DNA of 64,000 nt from positions 22,103,691-22,167,690 of the forward strand of contig CM057837.1 of NCBI GenBank assembly GCA_030068075.1. Direction: 5' to 3'. Numbering within the stretch: the stretch's first letter is position 1; each line of letters opens with the position of its first letter. Of this stretch, positions 1 through 11,422 are shown one piece after another. The notes under the pieces were generated by a model that had not been told where the DNA came from, did not search any database, and saw only the letters and a list, made by a program, of their open reading frames with translations. The translations under genes and the position numbers were made by a program. This DNA is from Paguma larvata (taxonomy: Eukaryota > Chordata > Mammalia > Carnivora > Viverridae).

Positions 1-1668
1 TTGTCTACCGGGCGTGCACACACTCCTTAGGTCTGAAACATGAGAAAAATAACCCGTGTGTTTAGAAACACTCGAGTGCGCCGGTGATACTAGATATGCG
101 GCCAGACGAACCCCAAATACTCTTTTGAGGAAGTCGGAAAAAGAGCTCGCCTCCTGGTGAAAATGAGTCACGTTTGCGGCAAAACCGCGAATCTCCGTGT
201 GGATTCCTCCAGCCTCATTAGCAGGAGGGCTGGTTCCGCCTGGGACCCTTCTGTCCATCCGCTTGCTCTGGGGAGGCCCCCGTTTGTGACTGGGGCTGTG
301 ATGTCCTGCCGTGCAGACTCCCCTCCTCCGGAACCTGCTGTCCACCAGGCACGGCGTCCCCCGCCCGCGTCCCCATCGCCCACCCTGCGGGGCTGGCGCC
401 CTGGCTCCCCCTCCGCCTCGTCGTGGTCCCCTTCTCGACGCCAGCTTCCGTCCCTCCCTACCATGGCCTTCTCCTCCCCGGGGCGCGAGGCCCTGCTGGG
501 CCAGGGAGCTGCCAGGCGGGCCTCCCTCTGCGCGCTCCTCCCGGGGCCCTGGTCACTTCTTCCGCCTTTGGCGGTTTCCCTCGGCCCGCCACCGCTGCTC
601 CCTCCTCGTCAGACCCCTCTTTAGGGACCCTCCCCCATGTCCATCATTGAGGACCGCAGAAGACGGGTCCCTGCAATTGTTGACCTGGTTCAAGTTCTTG
701 CCACCAGGCTCCAGGGTCCCACGCCGGTCAGCAGAGCTGGCTGGGCGATCGTTTCTGTGTTCGAGGGCATTCTGCGGGAGCTGGAGGCCTTCTCTGTCCA
801 GGGCACACAGGAGCCCCCAGGGGCCGTGTGGCCTTTGTCTCATAGCAGGCGGATTGAGCCTCACTGGTAAGCAAGTTGGGGGTGGGGCGGGGAGGGGGAG
901 CCACACAGGTGCCCTGCCCCCAGTGCCTACGCTGCCCTGGGGAGGGGCCCGCACCTGTAAAGAGAAGCAGAGGAGAGACGGAGAGAGGGGCAGACAGGGC
1001 ACCATCAAGCCATAAGCCAACTCTGCCCCTGGTCTTAGGCAAGACACCGCTTCACCGAAGGGGAGCAGAATTTCTCATCCTAAAATACGTCGCTCTGGCA
1101 TAAGGATTCTTTTAGGCTGATTACTTTCAAGAACCAGCAGACCCAGAAGCTCCGAAGACGGAGGAGATGTTACCCTTTTCTAGGAGACAGCTGTCTCCAT
1201 TTATAAGGGAGATTTCTGTGTGTCCGGCTGTCTCCCCCTCTGTACCAGGGAGGGGAGGACTCGGTCTCTAGAAACGCTTATCTGTGGAGAAGGCAAGGAC
1301 TTCTGTCTGCACGACAGCCTCAGCCTTGTTCACCGAGCTTTTCCTGATCATCTCCCACGCTGGCTGCCCCCACCCCTGCCTGAAGCCGTTTGCCTTTAGC
1401 TGGAGACGCCATTTAAAGTAACGGCTTGGGCCGTCGGGGGCCTCGCTCGGTTTTCCTGGTTCTCTTCCACACACATATACAGGAGGCAGCCATGTCATCC
1501 GACTTCTGTTTTTCTCCTGTTCGTCCGTTTTTCTTTTGACAGAGGAAGCTCAGCGCAGAACCTGCAAGGGTAGAGGGAAAATTATTTTTCCACGCCCACA
1601 GTGCTTAGCCCAGTAGGGTTTCTGACATGTACCGGAAGGAGTCGTGAGGGGTGCGATATTCATTACTC
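1..1668. other. GC-rich unique sequence, no gene seen
   Basis: No recognisable exon, repeat or RNA gene is visible. Several overlapping open frames exist on both strands in 157-1,050, but they are the expected product of GC-rich sequence with few stop codons. They lack conserved motifs and are not supported by flanking splice signals that I could pair. The stretch 880-970 is purine and G rich. Confidence 0.5.
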
Positions 1669-1866
1669 CTTTTTTTATTATTATTGATTTATTTTGAAAG
1701 AGAGAGAACCAGCAGGGGAGGGGTGGGGGCGGGGGACAGAGGATCTGAAGCAGGCTCTGCACCAAGAACAGAGCGCCCGATGCTGGGCTCCGACTCACAA
1801 ACCGTGAGATCATGACCTGAGCCAAAGTCAGACGTTTAACCGACGGAGCCACCCAGGCGCCCCCCC
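1669..1866 (-). repeat. Felid tRNA-Lys SINE (CAN-SINE)
   Basis: On the + strand this reads tail to head. A T-rich tail at 1,669-1,695 is followed by a purine-rich segment, then the reverse complement of the tRNA-related head (GAGATCATGACCTGAGCC, then ACCCAGGCGCC). The Pol III internal promoter boxes belong to the head and point to the minus strand. The copy is moderately diverged and the region between head and CT tail is altered. Confidence 0.9.
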
Positions 1867-2229
1867 CGCCCCGTTACTATTTCTTAACTGTTCAATTCAT
1901 CTGTTGTGCCTGCTCGTGGGGGTGAGGGTGTGGCTGCCACAGGCCTGGGGTGGGGCAGAGAAGGAGTGACCAGGTAGGTGCCCGAGCAGAGCCCAGCAGC
2001 CCCCTGTGCGTCCCGGTAGCAGGGACAGATGGCAACAGCAGTCCTCTGTGGCCACACGGGCTGCACAGTAGGCAAAGCGGTGCCCGAAACCCCCCCGGGT
2101 CAGTGTGTGAAGGCAGCGGCCAGGCCGGTCCTATGAGGGGGTGACATCCATGTCCCATAGCGTGTTCCCGAGAGAGAGCGAGTGGCCTCCTGGGGCGCCG
2201 ACCTGGTGCCGTCAGCAGGGCTGCTGCTG

Positions 2230-2620
2230 AGTTTCTGACAGCGCGAACCTGGCTGATAAATTCATCTCAAACCCCGAGAAGGACCCAGCGTATCTCTTCC
2301 AGAAATGTGAACTTTAATTTATTTAAATGTAATGGAAAAGCGTGTGGAGGGGAACGGAAAGCTCATTGGAAATAGCGCTCAAAGCAATCAATATGTTAAC
2401 AGATTCCCCTCAACTTTCCGCTTGGCTGCAGCGGGGAGAGAAAAACAACAAACCTTCAAAACGTAAGTGAATCCTTCCCATCCTCCCCTCCTATTTTATA
2501 AAAACACAGTTTTTGCTGTCTGGTGCTGAGTCCTGCGGAGTGAAATCAGTCCGTCTGGTAAACATTCAAATATGCTTTCGGAAACGTGAATCATCTGATG
2601 AAGTCAGAAGTGGGCGTGGA
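2230..2620. promoter_or_regulatory. AT-rich unique islet, possible conserved noncoding element
   Basis: A compositional drop from the GC-rich flanks. The stretch includes AACTTTAATTTATTTAAATG, several ATTAAA/TTAAT-type cores and few CpGs, and matches no repeat I recognise. Such islets often turn out to be conserved enhancers. This is inference from composition only. It ends next to an 18-A run at 2,634-2,651. Confidence 0.25.
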
Positions 2621-2633
2621 GCGAACTTGAAGT

Positions 2634-2651
2634 AAAAAAAAAAAAAAAAAA
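2634..2651. repeat. A18 homopolymer
   Basis: Eighteen consecutive A residues with no SINE body attached on either side. It may be the remaining tail of a decayed retroelement or simple slippage. Confidence 0.9.
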
Positions 2652-5003
2652 TACCTTTTTGGGTTGTGCCGAAGCAGACGGGAGTACGGAGTCTTTTGCA
2701 TCAAACTATCGTTGTTTCCTCTGTGTGTACTGGAGCTTTCTCGTCTCCTGAGTCGGCGTCGCCATCCCCCCCCTCGATGTTCTGGTGAGGATTCAGTGGG
2801 AAGAGCGGCGGGAGCCTGTTGTGCAACCCGCGAAACTGCACTGCTTCCTCTTAGGGCGCTTGTCACCACGCCCCTTAGCAGGTGTCTCCGCCGAGACAGC
2901 AGGGACCCCGCACTGCAGGCCTCCCGCAGACACGCTGGAGTCGACCGAGCCCATCTGAGTGGCCACCTCCTAGCCTGTTTGGACACAAGAGCCGGGTGGA
3001 AAGTTCCACCATTAGGGAGTCATTCCTTTGTGGCGATCTCCCCTCTTGGTCTTTACTGGAGAGGCAGCAAGGTGTGGGGGGGGGGTGGACGGAAGAACAG
3101 AGGCTTTTTGCTAAGGATTTGGTTTGAATTCTGCTCCAGCGGGCTTCCTAGCTGCGTGGACTTCTCCGGGTTGTTCCTGCGCGCCCCTGGGTGTGCTGTC
3201 TGCAGTGTGTTAAGAGCGGTTGTAGGGAAGGGATCAGACCCGGAGTGAGTGCTCAGCGGACCCTTTATTCCTTCCGAAGGACAGGTCCCCTGGGAATGGA
3301 GCTTCGAGAGGAAACCCTCTACCGGAGCGACTCTGGCTGGGAGTGGAGAGAATGGACGAAGGCTACTTGGAGGTGCGACAGGGCTTCTGGAAGTCCGTGT
3401 GGAAGCCTGCGAGATGAAGAAAGCTGGGCAGGTTTAGGGGTCTCGCCACCCCCACCTTCCCGTTCTGGAGCGAAGAGAAGCCTCTGGAACGGCGATTGAG
3501 TTCTGTCTCCTTATTCCTTAAAGCACCTCAAGGTCAGCTCTCTCCAGGTTGAAAGTTGGATCCCGCCTGGCAGACACCGGCGGAATCCCCACTCTCCCGC
3601 CCCCCTTCCGCCCCCCGCATTGACCTCCGAGGGCCCGGATGGTGTTAAGATTCTGGGGCTTCTCGCCGCTCTGCCGCCAGGTGCAAAGAGCCCTCATTTG
3701 CTTATATATTTTTAAAAAGGGAGAAAAAGCCTGCAGGACTATTTTAGAATCTCGTATGTAATCAAAATCTGTCCTGATTGCATTTTCTCTGGAAAAAGGA
3801 GAATTTCGGGGCTACGAGTTTCCTCCCGGCCGCGTGTCAAGGCAGGGTTAATTTCCATAATGTGTCCCCACCAGGGTTTCCCGTGTGAGAGGTCAAGACC
3901 AAGGCACTCTCTCTATTCTTCTTCGGGATGGGTATCTTAGCTTGCGAAGAATTTGGCAGCTTAAATGCCATCAGGTTGATGGAAAATATATTTCACCAAA
4001 TGTCCAGGGGTGGCTTCTAGAAGGTAAAAGGGTTACAAGGCTGTTCCCCAAACAGAAGGTGATATCCTAGGAAGACAAGCGACTCCTTTCTCCCACGTAG
4101 ACATCCAACCCTCCCTGAGGGAGAGGACCGTGGAGACCCCAACAACCAGGGTCCGGGTCTGGGGATCCGGAAGACAGCTCAGAAAGCAGTGAAAAAAAAA
4201 ATTGTTCGCAAACTGTCAAAAAGCCAGGAGAGGCAACAAATCTGCAGCCCCAAGAGAGGGGTACAAAGGACACCTGTGCCAAGCAAGGAGCAGGGGCCCT
4301 GTGCTCGCCTTACACGGTCCCGTGCAGTAGCCAGAACAGAAGCACACATGAGAACGAGAGCGACAGAAACATGGAGAACCAAGCCTCCCGCATCCTGCGC
4401 CGTCTGAGAATTCGCAGTTCGCGTACCGACCCTCCTGCCGGGAAAGGACTGCTCTGACGTGACAGGGGCAGGACACGGAAGAGTGTGGGCTCTAGAACCA
4501 GCTCCTGGCCGAGGGGTTCCATGAGGGTCAGGCCTCGGCCACGGGGCGGGGCTTCCGTGTCTGAAGGTCGCTGCGTGTTTTCAGGCGAGGGGATTCTCGG
4601 GAGACACTCTGGTCACGTCTGAGTCTGACGTGGTGGTCACCAGGCGGGCTCGGGAGCCACTGGGGCTGGCGTTTGAGTACCAGCCGCCCTCCCCGCAAGC
4701 CCCGTGGCCACCACCTGAGAAACGGGGGTCGTGGGTGTGCGGCCAGCGGCTGCGAGCACCGGGTTAAATAAGGGGCATCCCGCGGCCGTGTGCGCGCACG
4801 GGGCCTGAGGGCTGCTTCTTCCTCGCCATCGCCGGTGTCATCGAGTTTTACTTTTAGCTAATCCCTTGGCTGGCTTGATAAGGATCGGGTTAAAGAACTC
4901 CGCTGGGTGTTTTTAGGGAGGGCTTATCCCTGTGGCCTCTCGCCATGTCATTTGGACCATGCTGGCGTCCCTGCCCCGCAGGTCCCCGGGGGCGGGTACG
5001 CAC

Positions 5004-5034
<31 letters not shown>

Positions 5035-5334
5035 GACGGTTCCAGCCCCGTGCCCACCGCACTCCCGAAGTGCATGTTTCTGGCCCCTCGACCCCAGGCT
5101 CTCTCTCCCTCTGGAGGAGGGACACCCTGGCCAGCCCCCCTCCCGGCTCACATGTAAAACAGCCGTGTGCCGCCATGACACGTCATATGGGAACTATAAA
5201 CGGGAGGCTGGCTCTATTTTTGGGATGGCATTCGTGACCGCGCAGTGCGGTGGAAGGTCTGTAATTTGTCCCGGGCTGAGACACACTGTGGCTCGCTCCA
5301 GTGCGGGGGGACGTGCCTCTAAAATGAAGTCCGA
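2652..5334. other. Unique sequence, no gene seen
   Basis: No exon is recognised. An AT-richer islet at about 3,690-3,870 has the look of unique, possibly conserved sequence. A MIR-like remnant may lie near 4,670-4,790. A (TG)n/(CG)n tract lies at 5,000-5,033 and is listed separately. Open frames of 190 codons or less on both strands have no family resemblance. Confidence 0.45.
5000..5033. repeat. (TG)n(CG)n dinucleotide tract
   Basis: An alternating purine-pyrimidine run with TG units followed by CG units. It is a microsatellite and potentially Z-DNA-forming. The run of Cys/Val or His/Thr codons in overlapping frames comes from the repeat and not from a gene. Confidence 0.85.
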
Positions 5335-5580
5335 GGGGCACCTGGGGGGGCTCCGTCGGGTGAGCGGCTGACTTCGGCTCAGGTCATGATCTCACAGTTT
5401 GTGAGTTCGAGCCCCGCGTCAGGGTCTGTGCTGATGGCTCAGAGGCTGGAGCCTGCTTCGGATTCTGGGTCTCCCTCTCGCTCTGCCCCTCCCCTGCTCT
5501 GTCCCGCACATGCTCTGTCTCTCACTCTCTGTCTCAAAAACAAACATTAAAAAAATTTTTTTAGATAAAAAATAAAAAAT
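5335..5580 (+). repeat. Felid tRNA-Lys SINE (CAN-SINE), full length
   Basis: The head begins GGGGCACCTGGGGGGCTCCG and contains the A-box-like region and GAGTTCGAGCCCCGCG (B box). The usual CAGAGGCTGGAGCCTGCTTC middle, a CT-rich stretch and an A-rich tail near 5,535-5,580 follow. The head carries substitutions relative to the younger copies in the window, so this is an older insertion. Confidence 0.92.
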
Positions 5581-6214
5581 GAAACGGAGTCTGAGGTGAC
5601 ACGCCGCCCAGCTCCTCTGGTTTGCTGCTACGCTCCCGGGGCAGGGGGAACCAGGGCGCCGGGGTTGGAGACTTGGACTCTGTTGGCCCCCGAGGGTTAG
5701 CCTGGGTGGTCTACGCCTTGGCAGAGCCACGGACACCACCAGGGTGGCGCCTCCAGGGCGTCGGGAGCGAGGACCCTCCTTGCGGGTTGCTGGGTGGGGG
5801 TAAAGGCCCTTAAGGGGCCTGGAGCAGTCCTGTCGCAGGGGCGCGCTCCGGGAAGGCGGGCTCCAACCGTGATGAGATCTGAGTTCTTCCCCATGCTGTA
5901 CCCTCCCCCCCCCATGTCTGAATGTGCCCCTGGTTGTCATTGTCGCTCTTATGGGTCATCCCAGAACTGATCAGGGTGTTGTGAGTTGGACACCACACCT
6001 TGGGCTGTCAGCACAGCCTGGGGCCCAGGTGAGTGTGGCCAGCCACGCAGGGCTGGGTGGGAAGGTGAGCCTTTGGCCATCGGGATGGAGCGCGTGGCCC
6101 TCTGTGGCCGGATGCCGTGGGCTAAAAGGGCCAGCACTCCTACCTGGGAGAGGAGCCTGGGTGGGGGCTGGGGGCGGTGCGGTGGGGCGGAGTGGGGGAC
6201 CCAGTCAGGCAGGC

Positions 6215-6300
6215 TGACTTTGAACCCCCCCGCCGTGTTATTCAAGCTGCCATTTCATCCCTCCCAGCCTCAGTCTCCTCTTCCGTAAAATGGGTGACTC
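6215..6300 (+). repeat. MIR fragment
   Basis: Resembles the MIR central core: a TTGAACCC-like segment, then CCTCAGTCTCCTCTTCCGTAA followed by an AATGGG motif, the decayed form of 'cctcagtttcctcatctgtaaaatggg'. Only the central part is visible. Confidence 0.6.
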
Positions 6301-7039
6301 TTGATTCTGATCCGGCGAGGAGGGCCGGGCATTCCCCAAGGGGCTGCGCTCTGTGGCCAAGGGGCTCGAATCCAAGCACGCTGGACATCGGGACCTTTCG
6401 TCAAGCCCTCCGAGCATCTGTGAGGCAGTCCCGCCGAGCAGGTACCTGGGACGGAAGGAATCAAACGTAGGCTTGGGTTTTTCCCACCCCCTGCACCGAA
6501 ATAAAGTGTTGACCAAGCATCTCGGCCAGCTGTCAAGGTTTGCAGACTGCTGAGTCGGACGTTCGGGCTTTAACCCGTATCAAGAATCCCACAGCAAACA
6601 AACCAGCCTGGTGCCAGGGGAGCCGGCTGTCCGGGAAGGGTTCTGTGCCGGAATGCCGAAGTGTGAGGCAAGAAACCCCTGGGCAAAGTGACAGGGGCAG
6701 GGCGAGGCGAGGGGAGAGAGGGCCCCCCGGGAGCAGGGGCGAGGCAGGCTCTTTTGGGATCCCTCTGGAAATTAAACCTTTGGAGGAGGGAGAGGGGGGA
6801 GAAGCAGACACGGGTCAGAGCTGAGGGACCACATGCCTGCGGGCTCTGCCACGCCACAGGCCCCGATGCTCTGTGGTCGCCCTTCCCGGCAGCGGGCTGG
6901 CTGGCTGGCGACCCGGAGCGCAGGCCCCCTGGGCGTCCCTGGCTGGAGTGGTGGCCTTGGCCCGGGGCCCCTCCCTGAGGGCGTCTCCCGCTGTGAGGTC
7001 AGGGAGCAGGCCCCTGCCACTGAAGGGGTTGCGAGAGCG

Positions 7040-7130
7040 CACGGGAGCGTGTGTTCACGTGTGTGGGTCCGAGTGTGAGCGTGTGCCCGCGAGTGCGCGT
7101 GCATGTACACGAGTGTGCATGCGGGCAAAC
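7040..7130. repeat. Degenerate GT-rich tract
   Basis: Imperfect GTGTG/GAGTG/GCGCGTG units over about 90 bases. Open frames crossing it show repetitive Cys-Val or His-Thr patterns, which is an artefact of the repeat. Confidence 0.7.
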
Positions 7131-7384
7131 TTCCCGAGGCTCAGGCCCGGCTCTCTCCATCGACATCCTTCGTGGTTCCCCTGCTGAACTGCAGCCCAGC
7201 CCGCCTGCCTTCCGCTCCCTGCGGGTGCCCCCAGCCCTCCTTACCTGCTGTCTCCCTCAGCCTGGGCGTGTGCTCTGGGTCTTGCCTCTGGGTCCCGGCA
7301 TGCTCCAGGGGTGGCCACCTGCTTTGCCCAGGCTCTACCCTCGGTCTATAATTCCCATCCCCTGCCTGCATGCAGCTGCTGAGA

Positions 7385-7500
7385 TTCTTTCCCATCCGGC
7401 AATGCTACCTCCTCCAGGAAGCCTTCCCTGACTGGCTGAATGGTTCCTCCTCAGAACTACCACTGCACTTAGCACGCTCCTTCTGCGCTGGGCACACAGG
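7385..7500 (+). repeat. L2 3'-end fragment
   Basis: Contains CCTCCAGGAAGCCTTCCCTG, a hallmark of the L2 3' region, followed by a Leu/Ser-rich decayed coding remnant and a TGGGCACAC-like end. Confidence 0.65.
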
Positions 7501-9874
7501 AGGGCCCTTGTTCTGTACCGGGAAGGAGGTGGTGGCAAGAGGTGGTGCCTTTGGAGTTGGATCCTGGTGTCACCATCTCCCAGGTGGGTGGCCTCAGGCA
7601 GATGACTGTGGTGCCCCGAGTATCAGGCAGGGACTGTAATTCTGCCCTTGAGGCTGAAGGAGGATTAGGCGAGAGAGTTCTGCCAGCACAGGGAGGGGCA
7701 GGCACTGAGTGCTGACTCCTTGTTCCTTCGGCCCGTGAGGACAAGAGCCATGTCGCTTGTCCCCGCCTGGCACCTGGCCCTCCCGTGGGCACCAATGAAC
7801 ACACGGAGGGCTGAACCTAACTCATGGTCTGGGGCTGGGGGGTCTCTCTAGGTGTCAGGGGTTCAGGGCAGTGGGCAGGGCAGGGCCAGCACTGGGCTTG
7901 AAGGCGGCCTGGCCTCTGACTAGCAGGGGGCCTTGAGGCCCCTCTCTGGGGGTCACAGTGCTGCCTTCGCAGTGGCCAGGTGATGTCATGCCGTGCCGGG
8001 CCTCACTCCAGGTGGACGCTAAGGGGATCCCCACCGACCCTCGTCTTCTGCCTTCGCCCCACTTCCTTTGGGTTTCCACTACTTTGGGCAAAGCAGTTCG
8101 GACTCAGAGGCTTTGTGAGGGATTGTGAGGGACCCTCTGAGTCTTCCCACGTAGAGGCGGCACTTTGGCAGCGGGGCGGGGCAGGGCGGGGTGGGGGGCG
8201 CCCTGGCGTCTGATTCTGCTGCCGAGACCTCAGGGTGCCTCGTGAGGCCAGTCAGGCTTCCTGCACGGCAAGCAAGAAAAACTCAGACTGGCGTAAGCAG
8301 AGGAGGAATGTTCTGGAAGGATACCAGGCAGCTTGCAGATGGGATGGCAGAGTGGGAACTCGGCCTGGGTTCCCAAATCCAGAGAGAAAGTTCTGAGTGC
8401 CCTGGCTCAGGCCACCTGACCGCCCTCGACTCATAGCCCCACCGAGGCAGGACCTCCCGGGGGAGGGGGGCTGTTTCCCCAAGTCAGAGTCTGTCAGCCT
8501 CCACACAAGGAAAGGCAGGTGAGTCATGGTGCCCGGTGTCGCACTGCCCTGGGGGCAGCCAGGCCAGGCCCTGGCACTCCTTCCCGGCTGATGTCTGGTT
8601 TCCTCAGGTCGGGGACCAGTCACGGGCGAAAGCTTCCCGTGTGTGCCACAGGCCGGCTTTGTTTTCACAAAATGGCAGCCATGTCATCCCATAGAGCCAC
8701 CAGCCCGTCAGGAGAAGGAAGCTCTCGGCCTTGGGGGCCGAGGGCAGCTCTGGAGTTGTGGGTCCCTGAGAGGGTCTGTCATCCAGCTATGAGGCCTCCT
8801 CCTCCAGGGGCCCGGGCTCGTACTTCCGGGGGCAGGCCCGGGAGGCCTCCTCTCCTCCTTCCTCCATCTCGCTCTCCTCCTTTCCGGGCCGTGAGGCCTC
8901 AGCTGCCCTCCGGTCCCGGCCTTGCCCGCCCTCTGGCTGGGAAGCAAAAGGAACCGTCCCCAGTGGTGTCCTCATTTCCACGGCTGCTCACACGGGCCTT
9001 GCTTCTCCGCAACCGCATTCATCCATCGGTCGATACGCCGTTCGCCTCCATCCCTCTTGTTCAGTGGCATCCAGGCCTCCGGCAGGGCGACCGCGGCCGG
9101 TTTCCCGGCTGTGGGGCTGATGAGACTCGTTTCAAAGGCTCGCCGTGAGGACCGAAGGAGAAACGTCCGCGTGACCCCGCACGCTGGCCCACGGGGAGCA
9201 CGCAAGAACGCGTCGGACTCCAGAAGCGTGGAGCAAGATGCGTACAGGGGTGTGTTGGGGTCGCACAGGTCACACAAGGGGAAGCTCACGCCGTAGGGAC
9301 AGTGCTTTTCCGAATCCCCATTTGAGCAGCTGTCTCTCCCAACCCCCCACCTTCCCTCTCCAGGCACCCGCCCCCTCGAATGAAGCAGTCTCGCCTCCTT
9401 CCCTCTCCTGTTGGCGTTTCCTCCAGAAGTTTGATTTCTGAGCCATGCAAAGGATTCCTTTTCCTTGTCGGACGAGGAAGGGGCTCTCGGAAGCCCTCGT
9501 GACTTGATTTGATGTCTTCCTCAGCACTCGTGTGACATTCCCAAGCGGCACGGGGTCTCTCGTGGCGGCCGCGTTAGCAACGGCCCTGCTGGTTCCCAGA
9601 TCGAGCGGCCCTTTCCGCTCCCCCCTCCCCCGTGGAGGGGGATTGCTGCAGAGGCAGAAGTTCGGGGCTGCTCAGAGGGTGCTGGCTTTCGGGGCCCGGC
9701 TGCCCTCGGCCCGTGAGATCCCCGCTCTGGGTCTGAGGTCTCTGCCCAGACCCACGGATCCATTATGGGGCTGGACCTGCCTTGTGCCCACACGGCCTCG
9801 TGGGAATCAGGGCTCATCACGCTTGAATGACACGTTTCCGTTCAAGTTCATTTTGGAGAGTACCTTGCTAGCGA

Positions 9875-10255
9875 GCGGGACGGCTATCTGGTCACGCCCC
9901 TGCCTAGTGCCTTCGCTGGCTCCCCAGCACCGTCGGGGCGAAGGCCCTCACGTGTACTACTCTCTGCAGCAATCTTACTGTGCCTCCCTTCTCCTTGCGG
10001 GCTGCCTCCGACTCAGACTCCTGGCTCAGGCTCCTATCACTCTGCACAGGAACAGGAGGCCCCTCCCAGGGTCGAGGACACCGGTTCTGCCCCGTCAGAA
10101 CCCTGCCTGGCCTGGCTCGGAAACACCTACTTTCTCTTCTGGAGCCCCCCTACCAGAGTCTGAGCTCCAGGAGGGCAAGGACTACGCCTGTCTTGTTCCC
10201 GCGGTGTCCTCGGCTCCTGCTCATACGAGGTTCAACCGAGTGAATGAGTGAAGGT
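9875..10255 (+). repeat. L2 LINE 3'-end fragment
   Basis: Matches the L2 3' end in order. A CTGGCTCCCCAGCACC-like segment leads into GCTCCAGGAGGGCAAGGACT and TGTCTTGTTCCCG, and ends in a GAGTGAATGAGTGA tail. It explains the 239-codon open frame here, which is a decayed LINE relic. Confidence 0.75.
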
Positions 10256-10309
10256 TCTTATTTCATTGAGATGCGATATTAAATCAATTTTTTAAAATAG
10301 CAAACATTC

Positions 10310-10411
10310 GGGGACGCCTGGGTGGCTCAGTCGGTTAAGCATCCAACTTCAGCTCAGGTCGTGATCTCACAGTTCATGGGTTCGAGTCCCGCCTCGACTC
10401 TGTGCTGACAG
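10310..10411 (+). repeat. Felid SINE, 5' half (split by LTR)
   Basis: The SINE head (GGGGACGCCTGGGTGGCTCA, then TCAGTCGGTTAAGCATC) runs up to GTGCTGACAG, where it is cut by the LTR. The second half resumes at 11,423. Rejoined in order, the two pieces make an ordinary full-length SINE with only the target duplication repeated, so the SINE was there before the retroviral insertion. Confidence 0.93.
10408..10411. repeat. Target-site duplication (left), ACAG
   Basis: Four bases of the host SINE. The same ACAG follows the LTR at 11,423-11,426. Four-base duplications are typical of gammaretrovirus-like (ERV1) integrases. Confidence 0.8.
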
Positions 10412-10480
10412 TGTTGTGCCCAAATTCTGGATCCCAAGAAGACTGCCGGGGACCCGGGACTGACGCAAACGCAAAGGGTC

Positions 10481-10486
10481 TTTATT
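10481..10486 (-). terminator. LTR polyadenylation signal AATAAA
   Basis: TTTATT on the + strand, so AATAAA on the minus strand. It lies about 85 bases downstream of the TATA-like box, as expected for the U3/R junction of a gammaretroviral LTR. Confidence 0.7.
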
Positions 10487-10563
10487 CGAAGCTCGAGCTC
10501 GGACTCTTGCACCTCCTGGCGCAGCGGGGCAGTGGCAAGAGCCCTGAGCTGGGTTTACACAGG

Positions 10564-10573
10564 CTTTTTATCA
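10564..10573 (-). promoter_or_regulatory. LTR TATA-like box
   Basis: GATAAAAAGC on the minus strand, with an inverted CCAAT box about 120 bp upstream (10,691-10,695) and the poly(A) signal downstream. Together these define the LTR promoter and its direction, leftward in this window. Confidence 0.65.
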
Positions 10574-10806
10574 GGGTTCCAGTACACTTTCTGGGCGGGG
10601 ATGGGGATCCTTTGAATTGATTGATTGACATTTTTGTGGGCTAGTTTCTGATTGAGTATTTCCTATTTGGTGGGCGCAGGCTAGCTATGGATTGGCTTAG
10701 TTTGGGGGTCCCTCGCAGATTCAAATGGTCAGCAAGTGGGTTAAAACTGATTAGTTTTGCTAGGGGCAATTCTAGGAATCTGACCTGTGGTTTCAAGGTG
10801 GAGGCA

Positions 10807-10914
10807 GGGTCTGCTAATCAGGGTCCAGTCCCACCCGGGGTGGTGATGGGGTCTGCTAATCAGGGCTCAGTCCCACCCGGGGTGGTGACAGGGTCTGCTA
10901 ATCTGGGTCCAGCC
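10807..10914. repeat. 42-bp direct repeats in LTR U3
   Basis: About two and a half units with a 42-base period. CTGCTAAT recurs at 10,811, 10,853 and 10,895, and each unit carries GTCCCACCCGGGGTGGTGA or a close variant. The position upstream of the CCAAT and TATA boxes is where gammaretroviral enhancer repeats lie. Confidence 0.85.
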
Positions 10915-11422
10915 TCTTGGCTACTCTGTTTCCTGGAACCCGGGGCAGAGTCCAGGGTGACTTGTTTTCCTGGAACTCAGGGCCCAGAACTACTCTAAGA
11001 TGGAACTTAAACCAAAATGGAGTGGCCTTAGCCCTCACAGCACTATACTTTCACAACATGGCAATTCTCGAACACAGCAAACAGGGTTCACAGCAATCAC
11101 AGCAAACGGGTCAGGAGTCTAGTGCATTCCTAAGTCTCTAAATCTAATACCTAACAAGATTTAGCACACAGCAACTTAGTCTAATACGTAGCAAACTAAA
11201 CAGGCCTCACAGCACCCCAAGAATTTTCACAGTGTTCACAGCCAACAGCAATCAAAACAGAATTCTCAGCCATCATAACCCTTAACAAGGTTCACAGTCA
11301 GCAGAAGTCTGGGGCGCACTATCTCTAACGCAGTACCCCTCTATGTTTAGCAGAAGAGAGAACTGGCTTCAAACTAATGCCGGGTGTCTCCTAGGACCAG
11401 AAACTTAAAAACGCTCTCTTCA

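Larger units (their letters stand above)
5581..9874. other. GC-rich unique sequence with scattered old repeats, no gene seen
   Basis: No exon is recognised. Visible pieces are a MIR-like remnant near 6,215-6,300, a degenerate GT-rich tract near 7,040-7,130 and an L2-like tail near 7,385-7,500. A further ancient repeat of uncertain family may lie around 8,250-8,700 (it begins near AACTCAGACTGGCGTAAGCA). Both strands carry many overlapping open frames of up to about 210 codons with no recognisable protein signature. Confidence 0.45.
10412..11422 (-). mobile_element. Solo LTR of an ERV1-like endogenous retrovirus
   Basis: About 1,011 bp, bounded by TG...CA termini and a 4-bp ACAG duplication, with no internal retroviral genes. 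It is therefore a solo LTR left by recombination between two LTRs. Orientation is minus: read on that strand, a CCAAT box (10,691-10,695) comes first, then a TATA-like GATAAAAAGC (10,564-10,573) and an AATAAA signal (10,481-10,486). A GC-richer R/U5 of about 70 bp ends at the CA terminus. The U3 carries 42-bp direct repeats. The family name is not determined. It is younger than the SINE it interrupts. Confidence 0.85.

Noticed and set aside
9532..10251. 239-codon open frame on the + strand
   Set aside because: Coincides with an L2 3' end fragment and is explained by it in part; no intact reverse-transcriptase motifs.
10311..10400. tRNA gene candidates at SINE heads throughout the window
   Set aside because: The heads keep A- and B-box-like words because the family derives from tRNA-Lys, but they do not fold as complete tRNAs and are followed by the SINE body and tail.
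10412..11422. Endogenous provirus with genes
   Set aside because: Only one LTR between the duplicated ACAG sites; no gag, pol or env sequence is visible, so it is a solo LTR.
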